DNA of 64,000 nt from Vibrio mexicanus (GTDB lineage Bacteria > Pseudomonadota > Gammaproteobacteria > Enterobacterales > Vibrionaceae): the NCBI RefSeq assembly GCF_001012815.1, contig NZ_JYJP01000026.1, forward strand, positions 1-64,000, in the 5' to 3' direction. Under the pieces are notes generated by a model that saw only the letters and a list, made by a program, of their open reading frames with translations, searched no databases and was not told where the DNA came from. Shown piece after piece: positions 1-15,200 of this stretch. Made by a program: the position numbers and the translations under genes. Each line of letters starts with the position of its first letter. The stretch's first letter is position 1.

Positions 1-67
1 GGCGTAATGCGGCCTTTTTTGTGTCTGCGTGTTTGCTGTTCAATAATTACTAATGCAGTTTGAATAC

Positions 68-97
68 AAAAAAGGCTTCCCGAGGGAAGCCTTTCTA
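68..97 (-). terminator. Rho-independent terminator of purB
   Basis: A 10-bp perfect stem (71-80 with 85-94) with a CGAG loop lies just after the purB stop. On the minus strand it is followed by a U-rich stretch, so it fits an intrinsic terminator. Confidence 0.85.
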
Positions 98-110
98 ATT
101 CATATAACGC

Positions 111-2290
<2,180 letters not shown>

Positions 2291-2310
2291 GTTGGTGATA
2301 CTCCTAAAAT

Positions 2311-3432
2311 TTAAATGCGTTGCTCAATGATACCACCACCTAGGCAAGCATCACCTTTATAGAAAACAGCTGACTGACCTGGCGTTACTGCAACTTGAGG
2401 TTCGTCAAAGATAACTTTAATGTTTTCATCATCAATAGGGATGATTGTACATGGGATATCTGTTTGACGGTAACGTGTTTTTACTGTGCAGCTCATTGGC
2501 TCTTTGATGACTTCGCGGTCAACCCAATGAAGTTGGGATGCGATCAAACCTTGAGACTTCAGCAGTGGGTGATCTGCACCTTGAACAGCAATTAGAACAT
2601 TGCGTTTGAGATCTTTGTCCGCAACATACCATGGCTCTTCATTACCGCCACCGCCTTTTTGGCCACCGATGTGTAAGCCTTTACGTTGGCCTAGTGTATG
2701 GTACATAAGGCCTTGGTGTTCACCAATCTCTTTGCCTTCTGGAGTTTCAATTTTGCCTGGTTGAGCAGGTAGGTAACGGCCTAAGAAGTCAGTAAACTTA
2801 CGCTCACCGATGAAGCAGATGCCCGTTGAGTCTTTCTTCTTCGCAGTGATGAGTCCTTGCTCCTCGGCGATACGACGAACTTCAGGCTTTTCTAAATCGC
2901 CTACAGGGAATAAGCTGCGTGCTACTTGGTCGTGGCTTAGCGTATATAGGAAGTAACTTTGGTCTTTATTGCCGTCTAAGCCACGCAACATTTTTGGTTT
3001 CTCATCGCCCTCTGGAAATGAACGACGAACGTAGTGGCCCATTGCAATGTAATCCGCATCCAAGACTTCGTCGGCAAACTCCAAGAACGCTTTAAATTTG
3101 ATTTCTTTATTACAAAGAATATCAGGGTTAGGAGTGCGGCCCGCTTTATACTCGGCAAGGAAGTACTCGAATACGTTGTCCCAGTATTCCGCTGCAAAGT
3201 TAATGGTGTGAAGGTGGATGCCTAACTTATCACATACGGCTTGAGCATCGGCGAGGTCTTCAGCTGCCGTGCAGTACTCTTCGTTGTCGTCTTCTTCCCA
3301 GTTCTTCATAAACAGGCCTTCCACTTGGTAGCCTTGTTGTTTTAAAAGATAGGCAGAAACGGATGAATCAACACCACCGGACATACCGACGATGACTTTC
3401 TTTTGGCTGTTATCAGAACAGGTGTTAGGCAT
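2311..3432 (-). CDS. mnmA: tRNA-specific 2-thiouridylase MnmA
   Basis: Transfers sulfur, relayed from the IscS/Tus system, to U34 of tRNA-Lys, -Glu and -Gln, making the s2U part of mnm5s2U. The 373-residue protein has the PP-loop ATP pyrophosphatase motif SGGVDSS near residue 19. The two catalytic cysteines are visible: Cys107 in NPDILCN and Cys206 in [10 protein letters not shown]. The C-terminus [10 protein letters not shown] is typical and complete. It is the first gene of a two-gene operon with hflD and is divergent from the small gene at 3592. Confidence 0.97.
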   Translation of the reverse strand: MPNTCSDNSQKKVIVGMSGGVDSSVSAYLLKQQGYQVEGLFMKNWEEDDNEEYCTAAEDLADAQAVCDKLGIHLHTINFAAEYWDNVFEYFLAEYKAGRTPNPDILCNKEIKFKAFLEFADEVLDADYIAMGHYVRRSFPEGDEKPKMLRGLDGNKDQSYFLYTLSHDQVARSLFPVGDLEKPEVRRIAEEQGLITAKKKDSTGICFIGERKFTDFLGRYLPAQPGKIETPEGKEIGEHQGLMYHTLGQRKGLHIGGQKGGGGNEEPWYVADKDLKRNVLIAVQGADHPLLKSQGLIASQLHWVDREVIKEPMSCTVKTRYRQTDIPCTIIPIDDENIKVIFDEPQVAVTPGQSAVFYKGDACLGGGIIEQRI

Positions 3433-3591
3433 GATTTAGTACCACTCAATTTAACTGGACGCAGATTCTATCAGAAAGGGAGGTTAGGGGACAGATCCGA
3501 GACCAAAATCACACTTCCTATGTGGCTAATCTTCTTTCTATTTAAGTCATATATATGGCATAGTCTAGCGAAAACAAGTGTGAGATGAATA

Positions 3592-3861
3592 ATGACTGTT
3601 GAAAACGAATTTATGCAAGAGGCTGAGCTGATCGAAGTTGTCGAAAATCAGCTGGAAGATGGCAATCCAGTTAAAGCCAAAGAAACGTTAATGCGTTTAA
3701 TGATGACAGGTACTCCCCGTGATGAGGCGATAGCAATGATGGCTTGTGCTGTGGCAATTGAAATCTTTGATGTAATGAAGAATGAAGGCGAATTCAATCT
3801 AAAACGATACAGTGAACATCTAGATATGTTGCCGGATTTGAGCTTCATGGAAGGCGAGTAA
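3592..3861 (+). CDS. Small acidic conserved-looking protein, function unknown
   Basis: An 89-residue, strongly acidic protein that I do not recognise as a named family. It looks helical, with amphipathic stretches such as AELIEVVENQLEDGNPVKAKETLMRLM, no signal peptide, no cysteine cluster and no membrane segment; residues 37-58 (TGTPRDEAIAMMACAVAIEIFD) are the most hydrophobic part. It is flanked by its own terminator and lies between mnmA (divergent) and gsk (same strand). Coding is supported by length, normal codon use and the terminator 58 bases after its stop. A clear Shine-Dalgarno is not obvious. Confidence 0.7.
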   Translation: MTVENEFMQEAELIEVVENQLEDGNPVKAKETLMRLMMTGTPRDEAIAMMACAVAIEIFDVMKNEGEFNLKRYSEHLDMLPDLSFMEGE

Positions 3862-3918
3862 CTAGGGCGTGAATACTGCGAACACGTTACCATCTAAATA
3901 GGTGCGTGCACCTGAACC

Positions 3919-3948
3919 AAGAGCGGCTATTTAGAGCTGCTCTTTTTG
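3919..3948 (+). terminator. Terminator after the 89-residue gene
   Basis: A 10-bp stem with one G-U pair (3919-3928 with 3935-3944) and a 6-base loop is followed by TTTTTGT, giving an intrinsic terminator before the gsk promoter. Confidence 0.75.
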
Positions 3949-4000
3949 TAATTGACCCAATTAAAGAGCCTTATCTGAAGCACATCATTCTGAATTGCGT

Positions 4001-4020
4001 TCGCAAACGTTTGCTATAAT
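4001..4020 (+). promoter_or_regulatory. PurR operator overlapping the gsk promoter -10
   Basis: TCGCAAACGTTTGCTA (4001-4016) fits the PUR box consensus AnGCAAnCGnTTnCnT, with the central CAAACGTTTG intact. Its right end overlaps a perfect -10 TATAAT at 4015-4020, so bound PurR would block RNA polymerase. gsk starts 74 bases after the -10. Confidence 0.85.
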
Positions 4021-4093
4021 GAGTCATATTGCCGCTTGAAGATCTGCGCGGTAGAATCGCCGTCCCTTGTCCCTCTAGTTCAGAATTTATACT

Positions 4094-5398
4094 ATGAAAT
4101 TTCCTGGTCAACGTAAGTCGAAGCATTATTTTCCTGTGGATGCTCGTGATCCGCTTGTTAGCCAAGCTCAAGAAAGTAAAACAATGTCCTCTACCCATAT
4201 CATTGGGATTGACCAAACTTTGGTTGATATAGAAGCGACGGTGACCTCAGAGTTAATTGAAAAGTACAAATTGAGTAAAGGACATTCATTAGTTATTGAT
4301 GACGAAACGGCCGAATCTCTCTACAACGAACTAAAAGACAAAGAACTCATTACTAACGAGTATGCTGGTGGCACTATCGGTAATACGCTTCATAACTATT
4401 CTGTTCTCGCCGATGACCGGTCAACGTTACTCGGTGTTATGAGTCAGGATATTAAAATTGGCAGCTACGGATACCGTTATCTGTGTAATACCTCTAGCCG
4501 TATGGATCTTAATTACTTGCAGGGTGTTGACGGTGCAATTGGTCGCTGTTTCGCATTAATTACCGAAGATGGCGAACGCACCTTTGCAATTAGCGAAGGC
4601 CAAATGAACAAACTCAGCCCAGAGAATATCCCTGAAGAAATATTTGAAGATGCGTCTGCATTGGTTCTGACGGCTTATCTAGTTCGTTGTAAAGAAGGCG
4701 ACCCAATGCCAGAAGCAACAATGAAAGCCATTGAGTATGCGAAGAAATATGATGTGCCAGTAGTATTAACTCTAGGGACTAAATTCGTTATTCAAGATGA
4801 TCCTAAGTTCTGGCAAGATTTTCTAAATGATCACGTTGCTGTGGTTGCAATGAATGAAGATGAGGCAGAAGCCTTAACCGGTGAGTCTGATCCACTTGCT
4901 GCTTCAGATAAAGCTTTGGATTGGGTCGACTTAGTATTATGTACTGCAGGCCCAGTTGGCTTGTTTATGGCGGGTTATACCGAAAACAGTGCAAAGCGTG
5001 AGACGTCATTGCCGTTATTACCGGGCTCAATTGCAGAGTTTAATCGATTTGAATTTAGTCGCCCTGCTTCGAAGTCATTATGCGAAGAGCCGCTTAAAGT
5101 TTATTCTCATATTGCACCCTATATGGGCGGACCAGAGAAAATTAAAAATACCAACGGTGCCGGTGATGCCGCGTTATCTGCTCTGCTTCATGATATGGCA
5201 GCGAATAAATACCATAAAGAGAATGTGCCTAATTCAAGCAAGCATGCGCATACATTCTTAACTTACTCGTCGTTTTCACAAGTATGTAAATATTCTAACC
5301 GAGCAAGTTATGAGGTATTAGTTCAACACTCTCCAAGACTTTCTCGTGGGCTTCCAGAGCGTGAAGATAGCTTGGAAGAAGCATACTGGGAAAGATAA
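4094..5398 (+). CDS. gsk: Inosine-guanosine kinase
   Basis: Purine salvage enzyme of the PfkB/ribokinase family that phosphorylates inosine and guanosine to IMP and GMP with ATP. The 434-residue product matches E. coli Gsk from end to end, starting MKFPGQRKSKHYFPVDARDP and ending LPEREDSLEEAYWER. The PfkB anion-hole and catalytic-base motif NGAGD is near residue 356, and the GGTIGNTLHNYSVLADDRS substrate region is conserved. It stands alone between its own promoter with PUR box and a terminator. The operator predicts repression when hypoxanthine or guanine is plentiful. Confidence 0.97.
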   Translation: MKFPGQRKSKHYFPVDARDPLVSQAQESKTMSSTHIIGIDQTLVDIEATVTSELIEKYKLSKGHSLVIDDETAESLYNELKDKELITNEYAGGTIGNTLHNYSVLADDRSTLLGVMSQDIKIGSYGYRYLCNTSSRMDLNYLQGVDGAIGRCFALITEDGERTFAISEGQMNKLSPENIPEEIFEDASALVLTAYLVRCKEGDPMPEATMKAIEYAKKYDVPVVLTLGTKFVIQDDPKFWQDFLNDHVAVVAMNEDEAEALTGESDPLAASDKALDWVDLVLCTAGPVGLFMAGYTENSAKRETSLPLLPGSIAEFNRFEFSRPASKSLCEEPLKVYSHIAPYMGGPEKIKNTNGAGDAALSALLHDMAANKYHKENVPNSSKHAHTFLTYSSFSQVCKYSNRASYEVLVQHSPRLSRGLPEREDSLEEAYWER

Positions 5399-5405
5399 TA
5401 AAATA

Positions 5406-5436
5406 AAAAAAGCTCCTAATTAGGAGCCTTTTTTTA
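5406..5436. terminator. Bidirectional terminator between gsk and hns
   Basis: A perfect palindrome gctcctaattaggagc (5412-5427) is flanked by an A run on the left and a T run on the right, so it can end both the gsk transcript (plus) and the convergent hns transcript (minus). Confidence 0.85.
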
Positions 5437-5470
5437 ATCTGCAATTTGAAAATGCAAACTTTTCAGAAGG

Positions 5471-5875
5471 TTAGATAGCGAAGTCTTCTAACGATTTACC
5501 TGCATCAAGCTCTGCTTGAATAACAGAAGGCGTACGGCCTTGACCTGTCCAAGTTTTTTCTGCGCCTGAAGCATCTACATATTTGTATTTAGCAGGGCGA
5601 GGTGCACGCTTAGATTTGCCTTTCGTTGCTTCCCCAGATAGCGCAGAAATAAGGGCATCAACATCGATACCATCTTTAGCAATTTGATCAGCAATAGCAG
5701 CAAGTTTAGCTTCTTGTTCAGCTTTAGCTTCGCGTTCTGCTGCTTCTGATTCTTGACGCTCAGTAACAACAATCGTTAATTTCTCCAGAGCTTCTTCTAG
5801 TTGCTCTAGAGTTAAATCACGAGAAAACGCACGCAAGCTGCGAATATTTGTTAGTGTTTTTGTTAATTCCGACAT
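5471..5875 (-). CDS. hns: H-NS family nucleoid-associated protein
   Basis: Global silencer that binds AT-rich DNA. The 134-residue protein has an N-terminal helical oligomerisation domain (about 1-65, rich in Glu, Lys and Ala), a basic linker KGKSKRAPRPAKYKY, and the C-terminal DNA-binding domain with TWTGQGRTPSVIQ at 108-120, which contains the QGR minor-groove hook. Length and order match Vibrio H-NS (VicH). The gene faces gsk and has a long AT-rich upstream region, typical of autoregulated hns promoters. Confidence 0.95.
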   Translation of the reverse strand: MSELTKTLTNIRSLRAFSRDLTLEQLEEALEKLTIVVTERQESEAAEREAKAEQEAKLAAIADQIAKDGIDVDALISALSGEATKGKSKRAPRPAKYKYVDASGAEKTWTGQGRTPSVIQAELDAGKSLEDFAI

Positions 5876-6372
5876 GACTATTCCTATGGATTAAATTTCG
5901 CCGACAAACCAATATTAAACCGCATTTTTAATTTAGACAATATTATTTGCGTAAATTAAGTATAACTACTTAGCTACGTAATATTTTGGTCAATTTTTTA
6001 TGCAAAATATGATGTTTACTGTGTAAAAACATGTGATTTAACTAATGAGAGTCACACTCAGCTAAGAAGTTCATTTATGAATCTAGATTATTTTAATTGA
6101 ACCAAAGTATTAGTTTTAAATTCCATATATGTGCGTTGATGAGTAAAAATAAACACGAGAAAATAAGACTAGTATATTTTTAAGTGCTTAGTTTCATAAA
6201 TTGAATACATGTGATCTCCATCCAAGTCTAATCAAGAGTGATATCGAGAATAATTGATGTTTTATTAAGTTAAAGATATTGCAATTGGGCTCTATGTAAG
6301 TAGAATGGCCGCCACCTAATGCTCTGTATGGTTAAATTGTTGTTAAAGTGAAGTTTCAACAGTTTTTCATGT
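5876..6372. other. AT-rich intergenic region upstream of hns and the lysine riboswitch
   Basis: About 500 bases with no open reading frame of note. It must hold the divergent promoters of hns (minus) and the riboswitch transcript (plus). Long A/T runs, for example around 5920-6010 and 6120-6200, suit H-NS autoregulation. I see no specific operator that I can name. Confidence 0.6.
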
Positions 6373-6374
6373 TA

Positions 6375-6555
6375 TCAGGGCGGTAGAGGAGCGAAAGCGA
6401 TCAGTAGTAACCAATAGGGTGATACCAAAGACGGGTTATGAAAGGTGCTTTCGCCGAAGCATGCTTGCAAATCAAAGCAGCTTGCTGGGGTTGTTACCGA
6501 ATAGGAACAACACTGCCATAGTCTATAATTTTGTAACACTATGGAGCGCTACTGT
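6375..6555 (+). ncRNA. Lysine riboswitch (L-box)
   Basis: The conserved L-box elements appear in order: GGTAGAGGAGCG (6382-6393), the GCCGAAGC block (6453-6460), GCTGGGGTTGTTACCGA with ACACTGCCATAGT (6484-6512), and the closing ACTATGGAGCGCTACTG (6538-6554). The architecture is that of the five-stem lysine aptamer. It lies about 120 bases before an NhaC-family transporter, a known target in gamma-proteobacteria. Downstream, a short hairpin (6645-6649 with 6658-6662) followed by T residues, adjoining the start codon, may be the expression platform. Lysine is expected to turn expression off. Confidence 0.92.
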
Positions 6556-6672
6556 GGGGTTGGGTGAAGCATTCGTTTCCCTTTCGCTTATATAAGCATT
6601 TTGCTTGAAAATGACTTTGAGTAATTTGTCTGCAGTAGATCTCTAACCATTTATAACTGGTTTTTGAAGATC

Positions 6673-8274
6673 ATGAATTTAATCGATTTTGCATCATCTC
6701 CTTTATCTTTGCTGCCACCGATCGTCGCGCTAAGCTTAGCGATCATCACACGTCGCGTTCTACTCTCTTTGGGTATGGGCGTAGTGCTAGGCGCATTGCT
6801 TCTATCAAACTACTCAATTTCTCACAGTGCAAGCTACATTGGTACAACGGTTTCTAGCGTGTTCATCGAAGATGGCGCTATCAATAGCTGGAACATGAGC
6901 ATTGTTGGATTCCTCGTATTGCTTGGCATGATGACAGCGCTACTGACGTTGTCAGGTGGTACACGCGCATTTGCTGAATGGGCGCAATCTCGAGTGAAGA
7001 GTAAACGCGGCTCAAAGCTTCTAGCAGCTTTTTTGGGTGTTTTCATCTTTATCGATGACTACTTCAATAGCTTAGCCGTGGGTGCTATCTCGCGACCAGT
7101 CACCGACAGATACTACGTATCACGTGCGAAACTAGCTTACATCCTAGATTCTACCGCGGCACCTATGTGTGTTCTTATGCCGGCTTCTAGCTGGGGCGCA
7201 TACATTATGACCATCGTAGCAGGTATCTTAGTGGCGCACGGTGTCACTGAATATTCAGCAATTGGTGCGTACGTCCGTATGATCCCGATGAACTTCTATG
7301 CAGTATTCGCACTACTTATGGTGTTTGCTGTGGTTTGGTTCGGCCTAGATGTTGGTCAAATGCGTAAGCATGAAATTGAAGCATCTCAAGGTCGTGGCTT
7401 TGAAGGTGACAAAGAGAATGACACTAAAGAAGCCCACGAGCTTAATGAAGAGCTGGATATTAAAGAGAGTGAGCATGGCAGAGTTTCTGACCTCGTGCTT
7501 CCTATTGCGACTTTGATTGTTGCTACTGTGGCAGCGATGCTATACACAGGTGGACAAGCACTCGCTGGTGACGGTGAAGCGTTTAACCTATTAGGCGCTT
7601 TTGAGAATACCGATGTTGGCACGTCTCTAATCTACGGTGGTATTGCAGGCTTGTTGGTTTCAATCATCACAGTGGTAAAACAAAAGCTATTGGTTAGCGA
7701 TATTGTTATCACTATGTGGATTGGTGCAAAATCCATGTTCGGTGCAATTCTCATCCTAATTTTTGCGTGGACAATTGGTACCGTGATTGGTGACATGAAA
7801 ACCGGTGCTTACCTTTCATCAATGGTTGAAGGAAGCATTGGTCCACATTGGCTACCGGTAATCCTGTTCTTGCTTTCTGGTTTGATGGCATTCTCGACAG
7901 GTACATCATGGGGTACGTTCGGTATCATGTTGCCAATCGCTGGTGATATGTCTGCAGCGACTGATATTGCACTAATGCTCCCAATGCTAAGTGCAGTACT
8001 TGCAGGCTCAGTATTTGGTGATCACTGTTCTCCAATCTCAGATACTACGATTTTGTCTTCAACAGGTGCGCGTTGTAATCACATTGACCACGTAGCTACT
8101 CAGCTACCTTACGCACTGTCAGTGGCACTGGTATCGTGTGTTGGCTTTATTGTTATGGGTATGACTGCATCTGTAGCGGCTTCATTTGCGGCGGCCTCAG
8201 TGACTTTTGTTATTGTGTGCTTTGGTCTGTCAGTAATGTCAAAAGCGAAAATGGCAAGCTGTCAAAGCGCTTAG
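6673..8274 (+). CDS. lysW: NhaC-family transporter, predicted lysine transporter LysW
   Basis: A polytopic inner-membrane protein of 533 residues with about twelve hydrophobic segments and a charged cytoplasmic loop near residues 240-275 (KENDTKEAHELNEELDIKESE). Conserved helices include FIDDYFNSLAVGAISRPV and VFGDHCSPISDTTILSS, typical of the NhaC Na+/H+ antiporter superfamily. The lysine riboswitch in front argues that the substrate is lysine, as Rodionov and colleagues predicted when they named LysW. The ATG at 6673 is preferred over an upstream TTG because GAAG precedes it, although spacing is short. A simple Na+/H+ antiporter role remains possible. Confidence 0.85.
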   Translation: MNLIDFASSPLSLLPPIVALSLAIITRRVLLSLGMGVVLGALLLSNYSISHSASYIGTTVSSVFIEDGAINSWNMSIVGFLVLLGMMTALLTLSGGTRAFAEWAQSRVKSKRGSKLLAAFLGVFIFIDDYFNSLAVGAISRPVTDRYYVSRAKLAYILDSTAAPMCVLMPASSWGAYIMTIVAGILVAHGVTEYSAIGAYVRMIPMNFYAVFALLMVFAVVWFGLDVGQMRKHEIEASQGRGFEGDKENDTKEAHELNEELDIKESEHGRVSDLVLPIATLIVATVAAMLYTGGQALAGDGEAFNLLGAFENTDVGTSLIYGGIAGLLVSIITVVKQKLLVSDIVITMWIGAKSMFGAILILIFAWTIGTVIGDMKTGAYLSSMVEGSIGPHWLPVILFLLSGLMAFSTGTSWGTFGIMLPIAGDMSAATDIALMLPMLSAVLAGSVFGDHCSPISDTTILSSTGARCNHIDHVATQLPYALSVALVSCVGFIVMGMTASVAASFAAASVTFVIVCFGLSVMSKAKMASCQSA

Positions 8275-8320
8275 TATATAAATTGCAAAATTAAGTAAGT
8301 TGCATAGTGCAATATATAGT

Positions 8321-8346
8321 AAGGAGCTTAGGCCTCCTTTTTTTAT
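8321..8346 (+). terminator. Terminator of lysW
   Basis: A 6-bp stem aaggag/ctcctt with a 7-base loop is followed by a run of T, about 50 bases after the lysW stop. Confidence 0.7.
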
Positions 8347-8394
8347 AAGTTGCGTGTGTATGAAAAAATTAATAGAAAAACTGCTAATTAATTG

Positions 8395-8423
8395 TTGCAA
8401 ATCACAACTAGCTTAGTTAGTGT
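8395..8423 (+). promoter_or_regulatory. Predicted promoter of the his operon
   Basis: TTGCAA (8395-8400), a 17-base spacer and a weak -10 TAGTGT (8418-8423) lie about 40 bases before the leader-peptide ATG. The match is moderate; the position is right for a his leader transcript. Confidence 0.4.
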
Positions 8424-8460
8424 GGATACCAAGACAGCAAACAACCAAGAGCTGATAAGT

Positions 8461-8508
8461 ATGCGCCAGTTAGTAATGAATATTCATCACCATCATCACC
8501 CTATCTAG
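8461..8508 (+). CDS. hisL: his operon leader peptide
   Basis: A 15-residue open frame, MRQLVMNIHHHHHPI, with five consecutive His codons (8485-8499) just before the attenuator hairpins. A shorter version could start at the ATG at 8476. When charged tRNA-His is scarce, ribosomes stall on the His codons and allow the antiterminator to form. It differs in sequence from E. coli HisL but keeps the diagnostic His run and the Pro after it. Confidence 0.93.
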   Translation: MRQLVMNIHHHHHPI

Positions 8509-8532
8509 TCTTTCGGGGAGATATGCGTATAC

Positions 8533-8616
8533 CCGGGAGGCAGGAAGCTCCCGGAGGTTAAATCATAAAATACAGATTTCAAACCCTCGGGAGACCAAAG
8601 ACTCCCGAGGGTTTTT
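8533..8616 (+). promoter_or_regulatory. his operon transcription attenuator
   Basis: Two competing hairpins are visible. The first pairs ccgggag (8533-8539) with ctcccgg (8548-8554). The terminator pairs ccctcgggag (8584-8593) with ctcccgaggg (8602-8611), followed by TTTTT. The ctcccg of the first hairpin can instead pair with cgggag of the terminator 5' arm, giving an antiterminator. Together with the His-rich leader peptide this is a classic amino-acid attenuator. Confidence 0.92.
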
Positions 8617-8672
8617 CAGTTTTTAGCTTAACAAAATTTAATAAATTCAATATTTTGCACAGGGATACCGCA

Positions 8673-9569
8673 ATGCAGACACAGCGCTTAAGAATCGCAA
8701 TCCAGAAAAAAGGCCGCCTAAGTAAAGAATGCCAAGACTTGCTTAAAAAATGCGGTGTTAAGTTTAATATTATGGGTGAGCGCTTAGTGGTTCATTCATT
8801 AAATATGCCAATCGATCTTCTTTTGGTGCGCGACGATGACATTCCAGGCCTCATCATGGATGGTGTCGTGGACCTAGGTTTCATCGGTGAAAATGAGTTA
8901 GAAGAAGTTCGTCTTGATCGTAAAGCTCTAGGTGAGCCAAACGAATTCGTAAAACTGCGTCGTTTAGATTTCGGTGGCTGCCGCCTTTCAATCGCGATTG
9001 ATAAAGATGAGGTTTACAACGGCCCTCAAGATCTTGCGGGTAAGCGTATTGCTACGACCTATCCTCAACTTCTTAAAGCCTACATGGATGAGCAAGGCAT
9101 TAACTTCAGCACTTGTATGCTGACGGGTTCTGTAGAAGTTGCTCCACGCGCTGGCCTATCGGATGCGATTGCAGACTTAGTTTCTACTGGCGCGACGCTT
9201 GAAGCGAACGGCCTAAAAGAAGCGGAAGTCATTTTCAAATCGAAAGCGACTCTTATTCAACGTACTGGCGAATTTGATGCAGACAAAGTGGCATTAGTCG
9301 AAAAGCTACTGACGCGCATGCAAGGCGTTCAGCAAGCAAAAGAATCTAAGTACATCATGCTACACGCACCAGTAGCTCAATTAGAGCAAGTTAAAGCCCT
9401 TCTACCTGGTGCAGAAGATCCAACTGTTCTTCCACTTTCAATGGACACTGAGAAAGTTGCCATTCATTTAGTTAGTACAGAAAACTTGTTCTGGGAAACG
9501 ATGGAGCAACTTAAGGAGCTAGGTGCTAGCTCGATTCTTGTACTGCCTATTGAAAAAATGATGGGGTAA
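8673..9569 (+). CDS. hisG: ATP phosphoribosyltransferase
   Basis: First step of histidine synthesis: ATP plus PRPP gives phosphoribosyl-ATP, with feedback inhibition by histidine. The 298-residue protein is the long HisG form with a C-terminal regulatory ACT-like domain (about 225-298). The ATG start gives [17 protein letters not shown], the family N-terminus; an upstream in-frame TTG would add six residues but AGGGA before the ATG favours the shorter form. The PRPP-binding region around [14 protein letters not shown] is present. It is the first structural gene after the attenuator, six bases ahead of hisD. Confidence 0.97.
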   Translation: MQTQRLRIAIQKKGRLSKECQDLLKKCGVKFNIMGERLVVHSLNMPIDLLLVRDDDIPGLIMDGVVDLGFIGENELEEVRLDRKALGEPNEFVKLRRLDFGGCRLSIAIDKDEVYNGPQDLAGKRIATTYPQLLKAYMDEQGINFSTCMLTGSVEVAPRAGLSDAIADLVSTGATLEANGLKEAEVIFKSKATLIQRTGEFDADKVALVEKLLTRMQGVQQAKESKYIMLHAPVAQLEQVKALLPGAEDPTVLPLSMDTEKVAIHLVSTENLFWETMEQLKELGASSILVLPIEKMMG

Positions 9570-9575
9570 TTCGCC

Positions 9576-11962
<2,387 letters not shown>

Positions 11963-11981
11963 TAAGTAAAAGGATGTTCTT

Positions 11982-13054
11982 GTGAGCAATCAACAAAAAA
12001 TCTTATTTATTGACCGTGATGGTACTTTGATTGTTGAGCCACCGGTTGACTTTCAAGTCGACCGACTCGACAAACTCAAACTAGAGCCTTTGGTCATTCC
12101 AAGTCTTTTGAGGCTTCAAGACGCAGGTTATCGCCTAGTGATGGTGACAAACCAAGATGGCTTGGGTACAGACAGCTACCCACAAGCGGACTTCGATGCT
12201 CCACACAACATGATGATGGAAATCTTCGAATCACAGGGTGTTAAGTTTGATGATGTCTTAATCTGCCCTCATTTCCCTGAAGATAACTGTTCATGCCGTA
12301 AGCCTAATCTTGGCTGGTAAAAGGATATCTGCAAGACGGTAAAGTCGATTTTAAACACTCTGTGGTGATTGGCGATCGTGAGACTGATCTGCAGCTAGCG
12401 GAAAATATGGCGATTCGTGGTATCCAATACAATCCGGAGACTATGGGTTGGGCACAGATTGTTAAAGACTTGACGGTAAATGCTCGTACTGCAGACGTTG
12501 TGAGAACCACTAAAGAAACGGACATCAAGGTTGCGGTAAATCTTGACGAAACGGGTGGTAACTCGATTGACACCGGCATGGGCTTCTTTGACCACATGTT
12601 GGATCAGATTGCTACTCACGGCGGTTTCCAGTTGAAGCTGTCGGTGAAAGGCGACCTTCACATTGATGATCACCACACCGTAGAAGATACTGCTTTAGCA
12701 CTTGGTCAAGCACTGAAAGACGCCCTTGGCGATAAGCGTGGAATCGGCCGATTTGGTTTTAGCTTGCCGATGGATGAGTGTCTAGCTCAATGTGGTCTAG
12801 ACCTTTCTGGTCGCCCATACCTGAAGTTTGATGCTCAGTTTAGCCGCGAGCAAGTGGGTGACCTCTCGACGGAAATGGTGGTCCACTTCTTCCGTTCGCT
12901 AACCGATACGCTAGCGTGTACGCTTCACCTTTCTTCTACTGGTGACAATGATCACCACATCATTGAAAGCTTGTTTAAGGCATTTGGCCGCACACTGCGT
13001 CAAGCGATCAAAGTGGAAGGAAATGAGCTGCCAAGTAGTAAAGGCGTTCTTTAA
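11982..13054 (+). CDS. hisB: Bifunctional histidinol-phosphatase / imidazoleglycerol-phosphate dehydratase (frameshifted)
   Basis: Carries out dehydration of IGP and dephosphorylation of histidinol phosphate. The N-terminal HAD phosphatase has FIDRDGTL (about 9-16) and a zinc site [11 protein letters not shown]; the C-terminal dehydratase has [11 protein letters not shown] and the metal site DDHHTVED. The reading breaks near 12314: the first frame ends at 12320 after KPNLGW, while the next frame supplies [20 protein letters not shown], the expected continuation. One T missing from a TT pair explains it (LGLVKGY). Both halves are otherwise complete. Confidence 0.9.
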
Positions 13055-13067
13055 GGGAGAGTAACTA

Positions 13068-13697
13068 ATGTCGGATCAAAAAGTCGTCATTATTGATACG
13101 GGTTGTGCCAACGTTTCATCGGTTAAGTTTGCTATCGAGCGACTCGGCTATCAGGTAACCATTTCGAAAGACCCTGAAGTTGTATTAGCGGCAGATAAAC
13201 TGTTCCTACCGGGTGTAGGGACAGCAAGTGAGGCGATGAAAAACCTCGAAGAGCGCAATTTGATTGAGCTTGTTAAGCAAGTTGAAAAACCGCTACTTGG
13301 TATTTGTTTGGGTATGCAACTACTAGGCAAACTCTCGCAAGAGAAGGGCCAGAAAGCGGATCAAATCGTCGAGTGTTTGGGGCTGTGTGATGGCGAAGTT
13401 AAGCTTTTAGAGACAGGCGACTTGCCTCTGCCGCATATGGGGTGGAATACGGTTAAGTCGACCCCTGAACATCCTCTCTTTAAAGACATTGAAGAGGGTG
13501 AATATTTCTACTTCGTTCATAGTTTTGGTATGCCAGTTGGTGATTACACTATTGCACAATGTGAGTACGGACAACCATTTACTGCGGCTGTGCAAAGTGG
13601 CAACTATTACGGTGTTCAGTTCCACCCAGAACGTTCTTCAAAAGCCGGTTCCAAGCTCATTCAAAATTTCCTTGAGCTCTCGTTTACTCAAGAATAA
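13068..13697 (+). CDS. hisH: Imidazole glycerol phosphate synthase, glutaminase subunit
   Basis: Class I glutamine amidotransferase that supplies ammonia to HisF. The 209-residue product contains the nucleophile motif [12 protein letters not shown] and the His-Glu motif [11 protein letters not shown], giving a complete Cys-His-Glu triad. The oxyanion region [12 protein letters not shown] is present. It lies between hisB and hisA with short gaps, the normal enterobacterial and vibrio his order. Confidence 0.96.
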   Translation: MSDQKVVIIDTGCANVSSVKFAIERLGYQVTISKDPEVVLAADKLFLPGVGTASEAMKNLEERNLIELVKQVEKPLLGICLGMQLLGKLSQEKGQKADQIVECLGLCDGEVKLLETGDLPLPHMGWNTVKSTPEHPLFKDIEEGEYFYFVHSFGMPVGDYTIAQCEYGQPFTAAVQSGNYYGVQFHPERSSKAGSKLIQNFLELSFTQE

Positions 13698-13709
13698 GGA
13701 CATAACTAC

Positions 13710-15196
<1,487 letters not shown>

Positions 15197-15200
<4 letters not shown>

